DNA from: Alphaproteobacteria bacterium
Lineage (GTDB): Bacteria > Myxococcota_A > UBA796 > GCA-2862545
DNA length: 64,000 nucleotides
Reading direction: 5' to 3'
Assembly: GCA_020632875.1 (NCBI GenBank)
Contig: JACKET010000002.1
Span: 186,001-250,000, forward strand
Shown: positions 23,238-30,720 of the stretch, one piece after another
How the letters are laid out: each line of letters begins with the position of its first letter
How positions within the stretch are numbered: the first letter of the stretch is position 1
Translations under genes and position numbers: made by a program
Notes under the pieces: model-generated
What the model saw: the letters and a program-made list of their open reading frames with translations, nothing else
Database searches by the model: none
Told to the model about the DNA's origin: nothing

Positions 23238-25007
23238 GTGGACGTTTATCGGCCGCCTCTCGACGACATCCGCTTCAACCTCGAAGTCTTCGGCTACGCC
23301 GAGCGGATCGAATCCATCGAGCGCTTCGCGGACTTCGACCTCGAGACCGCGATGAGCCTGCTCGAGGAGTACTCGAAGTTCTGCGTCGATGTCCTCAAGC
23401 CGCTCAACGCCTCGGGCGACACGGTCGGGGTCCGGTTCGATCCGGCCGACCACTCGGTCACGACGCCCGACGGGTTCAAGGCGGCCTACGCGGGCTTCAC
23501 CGAGAACGCGTTCAACACGATCCCGTGGAACCCCGAGTTCGGCGGCATGGGCGCGCCCTTCTCGCTCTCGACGCTCGCGAGCGAGGTGCTGATCGCGACG
23601 AACAAGAGCTTCTCGATGTGCACGGGCCTGACGGCGGGCCTGATCGAGGCGCTCGAGGCCTACGGCACCGACGCGCAGAAAGAGCACTACCTCCACAAGC
23701 TCGTCTCGGGCGAGTGGGCCGGCACCATGTGCCTCACCGAGCCGCAGTGCGGCACCGACCTCGGGCTGGTCTCGACCACCGCCGTGCCGTCGGGTGACGG
23801 CTTCGAGCTGACGGGCACGAAGATCTGGATCACCTTCGGCGAGCACGACCTCACCGAGAACATCGTGCACCTCGTGCTGGCGCGGCTCCCCGACGCCCCT
23901 CCCGGCATCAAGGGCATCAGCGCGTTCCTCGTGCCGAAGTTCCTCGACGACGGCAGCCGCAACCCGATCTTCTGCGGCGGCACCGACCACAAGATGGGCA
24001 TCCACGCGTCCCCGACGTGCGTGATGAACCTCGAGGGCGCGAAGGGCTGGCTCGTCGGCGAGGCCCACAAGGGCATGCGGTCGATGTTCGTGATGATGAA
24101 CGCGGCCCGCCTGAACGTCGGCATCGAGGGCGTCGCCCTGGCCGAGGCCGCCTACCAGGCCGCCCTCGCCTTCGCGAAAGACCGCCGGCAGAGCCGCTCG
24201 CTGAGCCCGAAGAAGCAGGACCGCACGAGCGATGCCGACAACATCCTCGTGCACCCCGACGTGCGGCGGATGCTGCTCAACGTGAAGAGCACGAACGAAG
24301 GCCTGCGCGGGCTCGTCGCCTGGATCGCGATGTCGTACGACGTGATGCACCACGCCGCCGACGCCGCCGAGCGCGAGAAGGCCGAAGACCTCGTGGCCCT
24401 GCTCACGCCGATCATCAAGAGCTACGGCTCCGAGCGCGGCTTCGCGAACGTCAGCGAGTCGATGCAGGTCATGGGCGGCGCCGGGTACACGAAGGACTGG
24501 CCGGTCGAGCAGTACATGCGCGACGTGCGCATCGCGATGATCTACGAGGGCACGAACCACATCCAGGCGCTCGACCTCGTCGGCCGCAAGCTGCCGATGC
24601 ACGGCGGCCGCCTGATGCGGGTGTTCGCGGGCGAGGTCACGGCCCTCCTCCGCGAGTGCGCCGACGACCCGCGGATGGCCGAGTTCACGGGCCCCCTGAA
24701 AGACGAGAGCAAGCGCCTGAACGCCACCACGATGGAGATGGGCGCCGCGGCGTCCGCCGACCACGAGGTGATCGGCGCCGTCGCGAGCAACTACCTGAAC
24801 CAGTTTGCGCTCGTCACGCTGGCCTACGTGTGGGCCAAGCAGGCGAAGGCCGTGCTCGAGCTCGACGAGGCCGACCCGAAGCGTCGCTCGAAGCTCCAGA
24901 CCGCGCGGTTCTTCTACCAGATGGTGCTGCCCGAGGCCGCGACGTACGCCCGCAAGGTGGCCGTCGGCAAGGCCTGCATGACGGATGCGGATCCCGACCT
25001 CTTCTGA
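23238..25007 (+). CDS. Long-form acyl-CoA dehydrogenase
   Basis: A 589-aa FAD flavoprotein, GTG 23238 behind a GGAG element. It should oxidise acyl-CoA to enoyl-CoA in beta-oxidation. The N-terminal MDVYRPPLDDIRFNLEVF is typical of the long (~590-600 aa) class. Further motifs are PWNPEFGGMGAP, the FAD-binding MCLTEPQCGTDLG and TGTKIWITFGEHDL, then GMRSMFVMMNAARLNVGIEG. The catalytic base is Glu437 in MIYEGTNHIQALDL. A C-terminal extension of ~130 residues beyond the core fits this class. A FadR-like operator just upstream suggests induction by fatty acids. The downstream beta-CASP gene starts 13 bases later and may be cotranscribed. Confidence 0.92.
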   Translation: MDVYRPPLDDIRFNLEVFGYAERIESIERFADFDLETAMSLLEEYSKFCVDVLKPLNASGDTVGVRFDPADHSVTTPDGFKAAYAGFTENAFNTIPWNPEFGGMGAPFSLSTLASEVLIATNKSFSMCTGLTAGLIEALEAYGTDAQKEHYLHKLVSGEWAGTMCLTEPQCGTDLGLVSTTAVPSGDGFELTGTKIWITFGEHDLTENIVHLVLARLPDAPPGIKGISAFLVPKFLDDGSRNPIFCGGTDHKMGIHASPTCVMNLEGAKGWLVGEAHKGMRSMFVMMNAARLNVGIEGVALAEAAYQAALAFAKDRRQSRSLSPKKQDRTSDADNILVHPDVRRMLLNVKSTNEGLRGLVAWIAMSYDVMHHAADAAEREKAEDLVALLTPIIKSYGSERGFANVSESMQVMGGAGYTKDWPVEQYMRDVRIAMIYEGTNHIQALDLVGRKLPMHGGRLMRVFAGEVTALLRECADDPRMAEFTGPLKDESKRLNATTMEMGAAASADHEVIGAVASNYLNQFALVTLAYVWAKQAKAVLELDEADPKRRSKLQTARFFYQMVLPEAATYARKVAVGKACMTDADPDLF

Positions 25008-25020
25008 GGTAGGACAGGGG

Positions 25021-26637
25021 ATGCGCATCCAGTTCCTCGGTGCGGCGGGAACCGTCACGGGCTCCCGCACGCTGGTCACCTGTGGAGACACCCGCGTCCT
25101 CGTCGACTGCGGGATGTTCCAGGGGTTCAAGCAGAACCGCCTCCGGAACTGGGATCCGCTCGAGGTCAACGAGATCGACGCCGTGGTGCTCACCCACGCG
25201 CACGTCGACCACAGCGGCTGGATCCCCGCGCTCGTGCGCAATGGCTACCAGGGCCCCGTGTACTGCACGAAGCCCACAGCCGACCTGCTCTCCATCCTGC
25301 TGCCCGACGCGGGGCGCATCCAGGAGGAGGACGCCGAGTACGCGAACCGCAAGGGCCACACGAAGCACGCACCCGCGCTGCCCATCTACACCGAGCAGGA
25401 CGCGTACGAAGCGCTGAAGCGCATCGTCCCCGTCGAGCTCCACGCGCCCTACGCCATCGGCGGGGTCGAGGTCGAGCACCGCGTCGCCGGCCACATCCTG
25501 GGTGCCACGTCGGTCGTGGTGCGCAACGGCGAGCGCGTGCTGCAGCTCTCGGGCGACCTCGGGCGTCCCGACGATGCCGTCGTGCCGGCGCCCGAGCCCC
25601 CGGCCGAAGCGGACGTCCTCGTGCTCGAGTCGACCTACGGCAACCGGCTGCACCCCGATGTCGACAAGCTCGAGCGCCTGGCGACCATCGTGACGCAGAC
25701 CGTGGAGCGCGGCGGGATGGTGCTCATCCCGAGCTTCGCCGTGGGGCGGGCGCAGGGCCTGCTGTGGGGGCTGCACCGGCTCATGGAGGAGGGGCGCATC
25801 CCGCGGCTGCCGATCGTCGTCGACAGCCCGATGGCCACGAAGGCGACGGACGCGTTCGTGCGCAACCCCGATGCGCTGCGGCTGACGCCCGGCGACCTGC
25901 GGGCGATGACGCGCAACGTGCAGTTCGTCGGCAGCGTCGAGGAGTCGCGGGGGGTGAACAGCCGCACCGAGCCGTTCGTGCTCATCGCTGCGTCGGGCAT
26001 GCTGACGGGCGGCCGCGTGCTGCACCACCTCGTGCAGCGGGCGCCGACGAAGAAGAACACGCTCCTGTTCGTGGGCTTCCAGGCCCCGGGCACGCGCGGG
26101 GGCCGCATCGTCGCGGGCGAGCGCACGGTGAAGATGTTCGGGAACAAGATCAAGCTCCGCTGCGATGTCGAGGAGATCGGCGGGTTCTCGGCGCACGGCG
26201 ACCAGCAGGACCTCCTGGCCTGGGTCCGCTCGGCGCCCATGCGGCCCGGTCGCATCTTCCTGAACCATGGCGAGCCGGAGGCGTCCGATGCGCTGCGTGG
26301 GCTGCTCAAGGACGAGGGGTACGACGTGACAGTGGCTTCGGAGGGTGTGGAGTGGGACCTCTCGGAGGACCGCCGCACGGTGCTGAAGCCCGTGCCGCCG
26401 AAGCGCGCCGCCAAGCGGCCCGCTGCGCCCGAGCCGCAGGGGCTCGCCGGGGCTTCGCTCGAGTTCCGGGAGGACGGAGACGCCGTGGTCGACGCCATCC
26501 GCGCGGCGCTCCGGGCCATGGAGAGCGGCGCCCTGCCGCGCATCCCCGTCGTCGCGCACGGCGAGCGCCTCGCCGCCCGGCTCGAAGCCGCGCTCGCTCC
26601 CGAAGAGCTGCGGCACGTGCAGATCGAGCGGACCTGA
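25021..26637 (+). CDS. Metallo-beta-lactamase / beta-CASP nuclease
   Basis: A 538-aa protein starting at ATG 25021 (MRIQFLGAAGTVTGS). The zinc site is intact: THAHVDHSG (His59, His61, Asp63, His64), AGHILGAT and SGDLGR. The beta-CASP domain has VLESTYGNR, IPSFAVGRAQGLLW, ASGMLTGGRVLHHL and the C-terminal GGFSAHGDQQDLL. This arrangement is that of CPSF73-like or RNase J-like RNA-processing enzymes of the 'RNA specificity' type. The usual length is ~460; the last ~85 residues (after KPVPPKRAAKRPAAPEP) form an extra, partly helical tail of unknown role. A hairpin follows the stop directly. Confidence 0.9.
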   Translation: MRIQFLGAAGTVTGSRTLVTCGDTRVLVDCGMFQGFKQNRLRNWDPLEVNEIDAVVLTHAHVDHSGWIPALVRNGYQGPVYCTKPTADLLSILLPDAGRIQEEDAEYANRKGHTKHAPALPIYTEQDAYEALKRIVPVELHAPYAIGGVEVEHRVAGHILGATSVVVRNGERVLQLSGDLGRPDDAVVPAPEPPAEADVLVLESTYGNRLHPDVDKLERLATIVTQTVERGGMVLIPSFAVGRAQGLLWGLHRLMEEGRIPRLPIVVDSPMATKATDAFVRNPDALRLTPGDLRAMTRNVQFVGSVEESRGVNSRTEPFVLIAASGMLTGGRVLHHLVQRAPTKKNTLLFVGFQAPGTRGGRIVAGERTVKMFGNKIKLRCDVEEIGGFSAHGDQQDLLAWVRSAPMRPGRIFLNHGEPEASDALRGLLKDEGYDVTVASEGVEWDLSEDRRTVLKPVPPKRAAKRPAAPEPQGLAGASLEFREDGDAVVDAIRAALRAMESGALPRIPVVAHGERLAARLEAALAPEELRHVQIERT

Positions 26638-26657
26638 AGGGCCGCGCACACGGCCCT
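26638..26657 (+). terminator. Hairpin after the beta-CASP gene
   Basis: AGGGCCG-CGCACA-CGGCCCT, a perfect 7-bp stem starting one base after the stop. No T-run follows, so termination may be weak or factor-dependent. Confidence 0.45.
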
Positions 26658-26703
26658 CCGCCCGTGCCATGCTCCCGCTGCAGGGGCGCGACGACGCGCG
26701 GCC

Positions 26704-26720
26704 CTGGCACGTGACATGCA
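26704..26720 (+). promoter_or_regulatory. Sigma54-like promoter ahead of the FAD monooxygenase
   Basis: CTGGCACG-TGAC-ATGCA has an exact -24 block and GC at -12, with one mismatch (ATGC for TTGC). It lies 34 bases before the ATG. The first 11 bases are identical to the site at 28077. Confidence 0.5.
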
Positions 26721-26753
26721 GAACTGCGGCGTCCGACCGGGAGGTTCCGCAAA

Positions 26754-27935
26754 ATGTCGAGCAGCACCGACCACCCCGTGATCATCGCAGGCGCCGGCCC
26801 CGTGGGGCTGAGCCTGGCGCTCGCGCTCCAACGCCGCGGGATCCCGGCCGTGGTGCTCGACGTGCGCCCCGAGATCGCGCGGGATCCGCGGGCCACGACG
26901 GTCCAGCCGCGCACGCTCGAGAGCCTCGCCGAGTGGGGGGTGCTCGACGCGCTCGCGTCGCGCGCCACCCGCGTCGACACGCTCCAGTACTGGGACTGGC
27001 GCAACCACTCCCTGCTGGCCGAGCTGAGCTACGGGCTCATCGCGTCCGACACGCCGTATCCGTTCCGGCTGCACGTCCCGCAGTGGGAGCTGTGCGAGGT
27101 GCTGGCGTCCCGGCTCGACGAGGGCACGGTGCGCTGGCGGCACCGCGTGGTCGACCTCGAGGCCGACGACGAGCAGGTGCTGGTCGACGTCACCCACAAC
27201 GGCGTGCGCGAGACGCTGCGCGGGCAGGCGCTGGTCGGGGCCGACGGGGTGAACAGCACGGTGCGCCGGCTGCTCGACCTCGACCTGGAGCTCGGCGAGC
27301 GCGACACGTTCCTCACGTGCGAGGTCGACCGCTCGATCGCGGCGTGCTTCCCGGAGGGCATCGAGCTGGGGCCCTGCGCCCACCTGTTCGACGGCGAGTC
27401 GTGGGCGATCTGGATGCAGATGCCCGACTGTATCCGGCTGCTGTTCCACGTGCCCGACGGCACGTCGGCCCAGGAGGCCATGACCGACCGGGCCGTGTGG
27501 CGCCGCACCCGCGCGCTCATCGGCGAGGCGGGCGGCGAGACGTACAACTTCCAGCTGTTCCGCAGCCGCGCGACGTACCACGTGCAGCAGCGCGTGGTGA
27601 CGGCGTTCCGGCGGGGCCGGGTGTTCCTCGCGGGGGATGCGGCCCACAGCGCGTTCCCCGTGGGCGGGATGGCCATGAACGCCGGGATCCACGACGCCGA
27701 GGCGCTGGCCGCCGCACTCGACGACGGATCCGAAGCCGCGCTCGACGCGTGGTCCACGATCCGCCACGCGATCCTGCGGGACGAGGTGATGTCCGAGAGC
27801 TCGGCGGCCCATCGCGCGCTCTCCGCGAGTGGCCTCATCCAGCGGTGGCTCCGGAACCGGCAGATCGGCGAGCTGGCGTCCGACCCGGTCGTCGCCCGCG
27901 AGCACCTCAAGCGCCTGTCGATGCTCGCGCACTGA
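26754..27935 (+). CDS. FAD-dependent monooxygenase (PHBH/UbiH-like)
   Basis: A 393-aa flavoprotein, ATG 26754 behind a GGGAGG element. The three landmark motifs of the class A flavin hydroxylase group are present: dinucleotide fold VIIAGAGPVGLSLALAL, the D-G motif LVGADGVNSTVRRLL, and the G-D motif VFLAGDAAHSAFPVGGMAMNAGIHDAEAL. It probably uses NAD(P)H and oxygen to hydroxylate an aromatic or polyketide-like ring; the substrate is unknown. It stands alone between two sigma54-like promoters. The C-terminus (~370-393) is short, without the thioredoxin-like domain of phenol hydroxylases. Confidence 0.88.
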   Translation: MSSSTDHPVIIAGAGPVGLSLALALQRRGIPAVVLDVRPEIARDPRATTVQPRTLESLAEWGVLDALASRATRVDTLQYWDWRNHSLLAELSYGLIASDTPYPFRLHVPQWELCEVLASRLDEGTVRWRHRVVDLEADDEQVLVDVTHNGVRETLRGQALVGADGVNSTVRRLLDLDLELGERDTFLTCEVDRSIAACFPEGIELGPCAHLFDGESWAIWMQMPDCIRLLFHVPDGTSAQEAMTDRAVWRRTRALIGEAGGETYNFQLFRSRATYHVQQRVVTAFRRGRVFLAGDAAHSAFPVGGMAMNAGIHDAEALAAALDDGSEAALDAWSTIRHAILRDEVMSESSAAHRALSASGLIQRWLRNRQIGELASDPVVAREHLKRLSMLAH

Positions 27936-28009
27936 GCGCGACTGCGCGGAATCGCCACCTCGGGGTGGGCGATCTCCCACAGCTCGGCGCGCAGGGGAGG
28001 GGAGATTCG

Positions 28010-28026
28010 GCCTCCCCGCCGGAGGC
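28010..28026 (+). other. GC-rich hairpin downstream of the monooxygenase
   Basis: GCCTCC-CCGCC-GGAGGC forms a 6-bp stem; an overlapping CCCCGC/GCGGGG pairing is also possible. There is no T-run. It may end the monooxygenase transcript or may be chance in GC-rich DNA. Confidence 0.3.
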
Positions 28027-28076
28027 GGGGCGCGAAAGTGCTGACGGGCACGGGCGAATCGCGCGACCCTCCTCCC

Positions 28077-28093
28077 CTGGCACGTGCCTTGCT
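28077..28093 (+). promoter_or_regulatory. Sigma54 promoter of the CBS / DksA-like / USP operon
   Basis: CTGGCACG-TGCC-TTGCT is a full match to the RpoN consensus (YTGGCACG-N4-TTGCW). It lies 30 bases before the CBS gene start, giving a predicted start of transcription near 28104 and a short leader with GGAGG at 28114. Expression would need an AAA+ enhancer-binding protein encoded elsewhere. Confidence 0.7.
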
Positions 28094-28122
28094 TTGCTGG
28101 TCCTCCCAACCCTGGAGGCCCC

Positions 28123-28536
28123 ATGCGCCGCAACGAACCCGTCTCCCACATCATGACCAAGAGCCCCGCCACCGTGCACCACGGGATGGCGCTGTCGGAG
28201 GTCCGGGCCAAGCTGACGGAGATCCGCGCGCACCACATGCCGGTCGTCTCGGGCAAGAAGCTCGTCGGCATCATCTCGACCACCGACCTGCTCCGTGTGT
28301 CGTACGAGCACGGCGAGAACACCAAGCACGCGAACGCGGTGCTCGACCACACGCGGACGATCGAGGACGTCATGCAGACCGACCCGGTCACCATCGACTC
28401 GAAGACCACGATCCGCGAGGCGGCCCAGATCCTCTCGAAGAACTGGTTCCACGCCCTGCCGGTGGTGGATGATGGCGATCTCGTCGGCATCGTGACGACG
28501 ACCGACCTCATCGACTACCTGCTGGAGCAGTACTGA
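28123..28536 (+). CDS. Two-CBS-domain protein
   Basis: A 137-aa protein, ATG 28123 with GGAGG five bases upstream. Two CBS motifs: VSHIMTKSPATVHHGMALSEV...HHMPVVSGKKLVGIISTTDLL, and IEDVMQTDPVTIDSKTTIREAAQIL...FHALPVVDDGDLVGIVTTTDLIDYLL. The pair should form one Bateman module that binds adenine nucleotides. Stand-alone CBS proteins act as energy or redox sensors. It is the first gene of a three-gene unit with a perfect sigma54-type promoter; the next gene overlaps it by TGATG. Confidence 0.92.
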   Translation: MRRNEPVSHIMTKSPATVHHGMALSEVRAKLTEIRAHHMPVVSGKKLVGIISTTDLLRVSYEHGENTKHANAVLDHTRTIEDVMQTDPVTIDSKTTIREAAQILSKNWFHALPVVDDGDLVGIVTTTDLIDYLLEQY

Positions 28537-28859
28537 TGGACCTGCAAGCCGTCCAGGGCCGCCTCGAGAAGCGGCTCGCCGAGCTCACGCGACGGGATGC
28601 CGCCCTCGCGAAGCACCTTCGTGGGCAGGATGGTCGCAACGACCAGGACTTCGAGGATCGCGTCGCGTTCACCGAGATGGACGAGGTCATCGAGCAGCTC
28701 GACGACAACGCGCGCACCGAGATGGTCGACATCCAGGCGGCGCTGAAGCGGATCCAGGCCGGCGAGTACGGCATCTGCGAGTCGTGCGGCGGCGACATCC
28801 CCGAGAAGCGCCTCGAGATCCTCCCGCACGCGCGGCTCTGCGTGAGCTGCCAGGAGTGA
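28536..28859 (+). CDS. DksA/TraR-like zinc-finger protein
   Basis: A 107-aa protein, ATG 28536 overlapping the CBS stop. An N-terminal coiled coil (LQAVQGRLEKRLAELTRRDAALAKHL and later EMDEVIEQLDDNARTEMVDIQAALKRI) leads to a C4 zinc finger: Y-G-I-C-E-S-C-G-G-D-I-P-E-K-R-L...A-R-L-C-V-S-C-Q. It is shorter than DksA (~150 aa) and lacks the D-x-x-D-x-A coil tip in its usual form. It probably binds the RNA polymerase secondary channel, or another target, to change transcription under stress. It lies between a CBS and a USP gene. Confidence 0.9.
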   Translation: MDLQAVQGRLEKRLAELTRRDAALAKHLRGQDGRNDQDFEDRVAFTEMDEVIEQLDDNARTEMVDIQAALKRIQAGEYGICESCGGDIPEKRLEILPHARLCVSCQE

Positions 28860-28866
28860 CGCCCCG

Positions 28867-29307
28867 TTGCGGGGCCTGAAGCGCATCCTCGTTCCCGTCG
28901 ACGGGAGCGAGGCTTCGCTGCGCGCCGCGCACTTCGCGGCCACCCTCTCGGCGGCCGCGAGCGCGGAGCTCCACGTGCTCCACGTGCTCCAGCTCGACGC
29001 GCTCGAGGAGGTCGGTCTGGACGGGCTCTCGGAGGAGTCCCGTCGCGAGCGCATCGACGTGCTGTGCGATCCGATCTTCCGCCAGCTGGCGAGCGAGCTC
29101 GGCCGCTGGACGGACCCGATCCCGCTGAACACGCGCGGGGTCGTGGGCGATCCCGTGGTCGAGATCCTCGCGGCCACCACGACGCTGCAGCCGGAGCTGC
29201 TCGTGATGGGCTACCGCGGGCTGTCGCCGCTGCAGGGCATCGTCGTGGGGAGCGTGAGCGAGAGGGTGCTGCGTCGGGCGCGATGCCCGGTCACGCTCGT
29301 GCGCTGA
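28867..29307 (+). CDS. Universal stress protein (single domain)
   Basis: A 146-aa USP: KRILVPVDGSEASLRAAHFAA at the N-terminus, HVLHVLQLDAL, PVVEILAATTTLQPELLVMGYRGLS, and the nucleotide motif G-Y-R-G-L-x6-V-G-S-V-S-E-R-V-L followed by C-P-V-T-L-V. The motif fits the ATP-binding class. Start: TTG 28867 has AGGAG ten bases upstream; CTG 28876 would give the more usual MKRILVPVD start but has no ribosome site at a good distance. The TTG lies in the loop of a GCCCCG-TTG-CGGGGC hairpin. Third gene of the sigma54-type stress operon, ending at a strong stem-loop shared with the RRM gene. Confidence 0.9.
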   Translation: MRGLKRILVPVDGSEASLRAAHFAATLSAAASAELHVLHVLQLDALEEVGLDGLSEESRRERIDVLCDPIFRQLASELGRWTDPIPLNTRGVVGDPVVEILAATTTLQPELLVMGYRGLSPLQGIVVGSVSERVLRRARCPVTLVR

Positions 29308-29311
29308 ACGC

Positions 29312-29360
29312 CTCCGGAAAACAGAAACGGCCGGGTGACCCGAAGGTCGACCCGGCCGTT
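29312..29360 (-). terminator. Strong terminator between the USP and RRM genes
   Basis: AACGGCCGGGT (29326-29336) pairs with ACCCGGCCGTT (29350-29360), and the loop itself contains GACC-CGAA-GGTC, making one long stem. Read on the minus strand it is followed by a T-rich stretch (GTTTCTGTTTT), so it is an intrinsic terminator for the RRM gene. It may also stop the USP operon from the other side. Confidence 0.8.
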
Positions 29361-29376
29361 GCCGTCGTGGGGCTGA

Positions 29377-29736
29377 CTACCAGCGATCGCCGCCGCGGTC
29401 ACCACCGCGATGACCGCCGCCGCCGCCGCGACCACCGCGGAAGCCGCCGCGACCGCCGCCGCCACCACCACCGCCGCCGCCACCGCGGGGACGATCGTGC
29501 GCTTCGTTGACGCGGATGGTGCGACCGTCCATCGTCGAGCCGTCCATCGCCTGGACAGCGGTGTCTGCCGCATCATCGTCCGAGAAGGTCACGAAGCCGA
29601 ATCCGCGGCTACGCCCCGTATCGCGCTCGGTGATGACCTTGGCCTCGCTGACCTCGCCGTATTCCTCGAACGCAGCGCGCAACCCGTTGTCGTCGGTATT
29701 CCAGCTAAGGCCGCCGACGAACAGCTTCTTCGACAT
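29377..29736 (-). CDS. Glycine-rich RRM RNA-binding protein
   Basis: A 119-aa protein on the minus strand. One RNA-recognition motif (~3-78) has RNP2 KLFVGGLSW and RNP1 RGFGFVTF, followed by DGRTIRVNEA. A Gly/Arg-rich tail (runs of Gly then RGGFRGGRGG) resembles the cold-inducible RNA-binding proteins of cyanobacteria and plants. ATG 29736 is chosen because AAGGAG lies just upstream; an ATG at 29772 would add 12 residues without a clear site. A sigma70-like promoter about 90 bases upstream gives a long leader, as in many cold-shock genes. A strong terminator follows. Confidence 0.92.
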   Translation of the reverse strand: MSKKLFVGGLSWNTDDNGLRAAFEEYGEVSEAKVITERDTGRSRGFGFVTFSDDDAADTAVQAMDGSTMDGRTIRVNEAHDRPRGGGGGGGGGGGRGGFRGGRGGGGGHRGGDRGGDRW

Positions 29737-29833
29737 CTCTTCTCCTTCGTTCTCGCTTCGGTCTGCGTTCATTCGCCGGGACTTGCTTCATTCGCGTGGC
29801 GTACCGGCGTCGCGCAGGCGAGATTCTGCGTCG

Positions 29834-29862
29834 TTAATACCGGTGTCCCGCCGGGTCGGCAA
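29834..29862 (-). promoter_or_regulatory. Sigma70-type promoter of the RRM gene
   Basis: On the minus strand TTGCCG (29862-29857), 17 bases, then TATTAA (29839-29834). The predicted start of transcription is near 29827, leaving a ~90-base untranslated leader before the ATG at 29736. This is the clearest housekeeping-type promoter in the window. Confidence 0.65.
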
Positions 29863-30005
29863 GAGACCACGCGCCGATTTCACAACTCGGGCTTCCCGGT
29901 CGCTGCCTGCGGCCTGTGCAGATGTGCAAGGCACCCGTGCAGGGCTGCGCCATTCCCGCACACCAGGTGCGGCACTACCTTCGGGAAATCCACGAGGGAG
30001 CACCG

Positions 30006-30692
30006 ATGTTGGAGATCCGACGCGGCACCGACCGCGGCCATGCCGATCACGGCTGGCTCGACACCCGTCACACGTTCAGCTTCGCGGGGTACTACGACCC
30101 GCGCTTCATGGGGTTCTCGCACCTCCGGGTGATCAACCAGGACCGCGTGGAGGGTGGGCACGGCTTCCCCGCGCACCCGCACCGGAACATGGAGATCGTC
30201 TCGTACGTGGTGTCCGGTGCGCTCGAGCACCGCGACACCCTCGGCACGGGCAGCGTGATCCGCCCGGGCGAGGTGCAGCTGATGAGCGCTGGCGCGGGGA
30301 TCGCGCACAGCGAGTACAACCACGCGCCCGACACGACGGTCGAGTTCCTGCAGATCTGGGTGCTGCCGCGCGAGGCCGGTGGAGCGCCGGGCTACCAGCA
30401 GCACGACTTCGGGCGGTCGCCCGGGCTCGTGCGGGTGGTCAGCCCCGACGGCGCGGACGGCTCGCTGCGGATCAAGCAGGACATGGACCTGTGGCGCCTG
30501 CTGCTCGATGCCGGTGAGGCGCGGCACGTCGTGAAGCGGCGGCGTGCGTGGGTGCAGGTCGTGCGCGGCACGCTCGACGTGAACGGCGCGCGGCTGCATC
30601 CCGGCGACGGGCTCGCGGTCGTGGAGACGCCGGAGCTCCTGCTCGCGGTCGCCGAGGGGCCGGTCGAAGCCCTGATCTTCGACCTCGTCTAG
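30006..30692 (+). CDS. Pirin family protein
   Basis: A 228-aa bicupin starting at ATG 30006 after a GAGGGAG element. Hallmarks are RHTFSFAGYYDPRFMGFSHLRVINQDRV, the metal site HPHRNMEIVSYVVSGALEHRDTLG, and SAGAGIAHSEYN, giving His, His, His and Glu ligands for Fe. The second cupin domain (~130-228) is degenerate (ARHVVKRRRAWVQVVRGTLDVNGARLHPGDGLAVVE). Members of this shape (YhhW-like) can have quercetinase activity or act as redox-linked regulators. It stands alone between the divergent RRM gene and a convergent glycosidase gene. Confidence 0.9.
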   Translation: MLEIRRGTDRGHADHGWLDTRHTFSFAGYYDPRFMGFSHLRVINQDRVEGGHGFPAHPHRNMEIVSYVVSGALEHRDTLGTGSVIRPGEVQLMSAGAGIAHSEYNHAPDTTVEFLQIWVLPREAGGAPGYQQHDFGRSPGLVRVVSPDGADGSLRIKQDMDLWRLLLDAGEARHVVKRRRAWVQVVRGTLDVNGARLHPGDGLAVVETPELLLAVAEGPVEALIFDLV

Positions 30693-30720
30693 GCCATGTG
30701 TCCCGGTCCTGGCGGGCGGG

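Noticed and set aside
28079..28088. GGCACGTGCC as a dimeric repressor operator
   Set aside because: It is explained by the sigma54 consensus (TGGCACG-N4-TTGC); the related site at 26704 keeps the promoter bases but not the palindrome.
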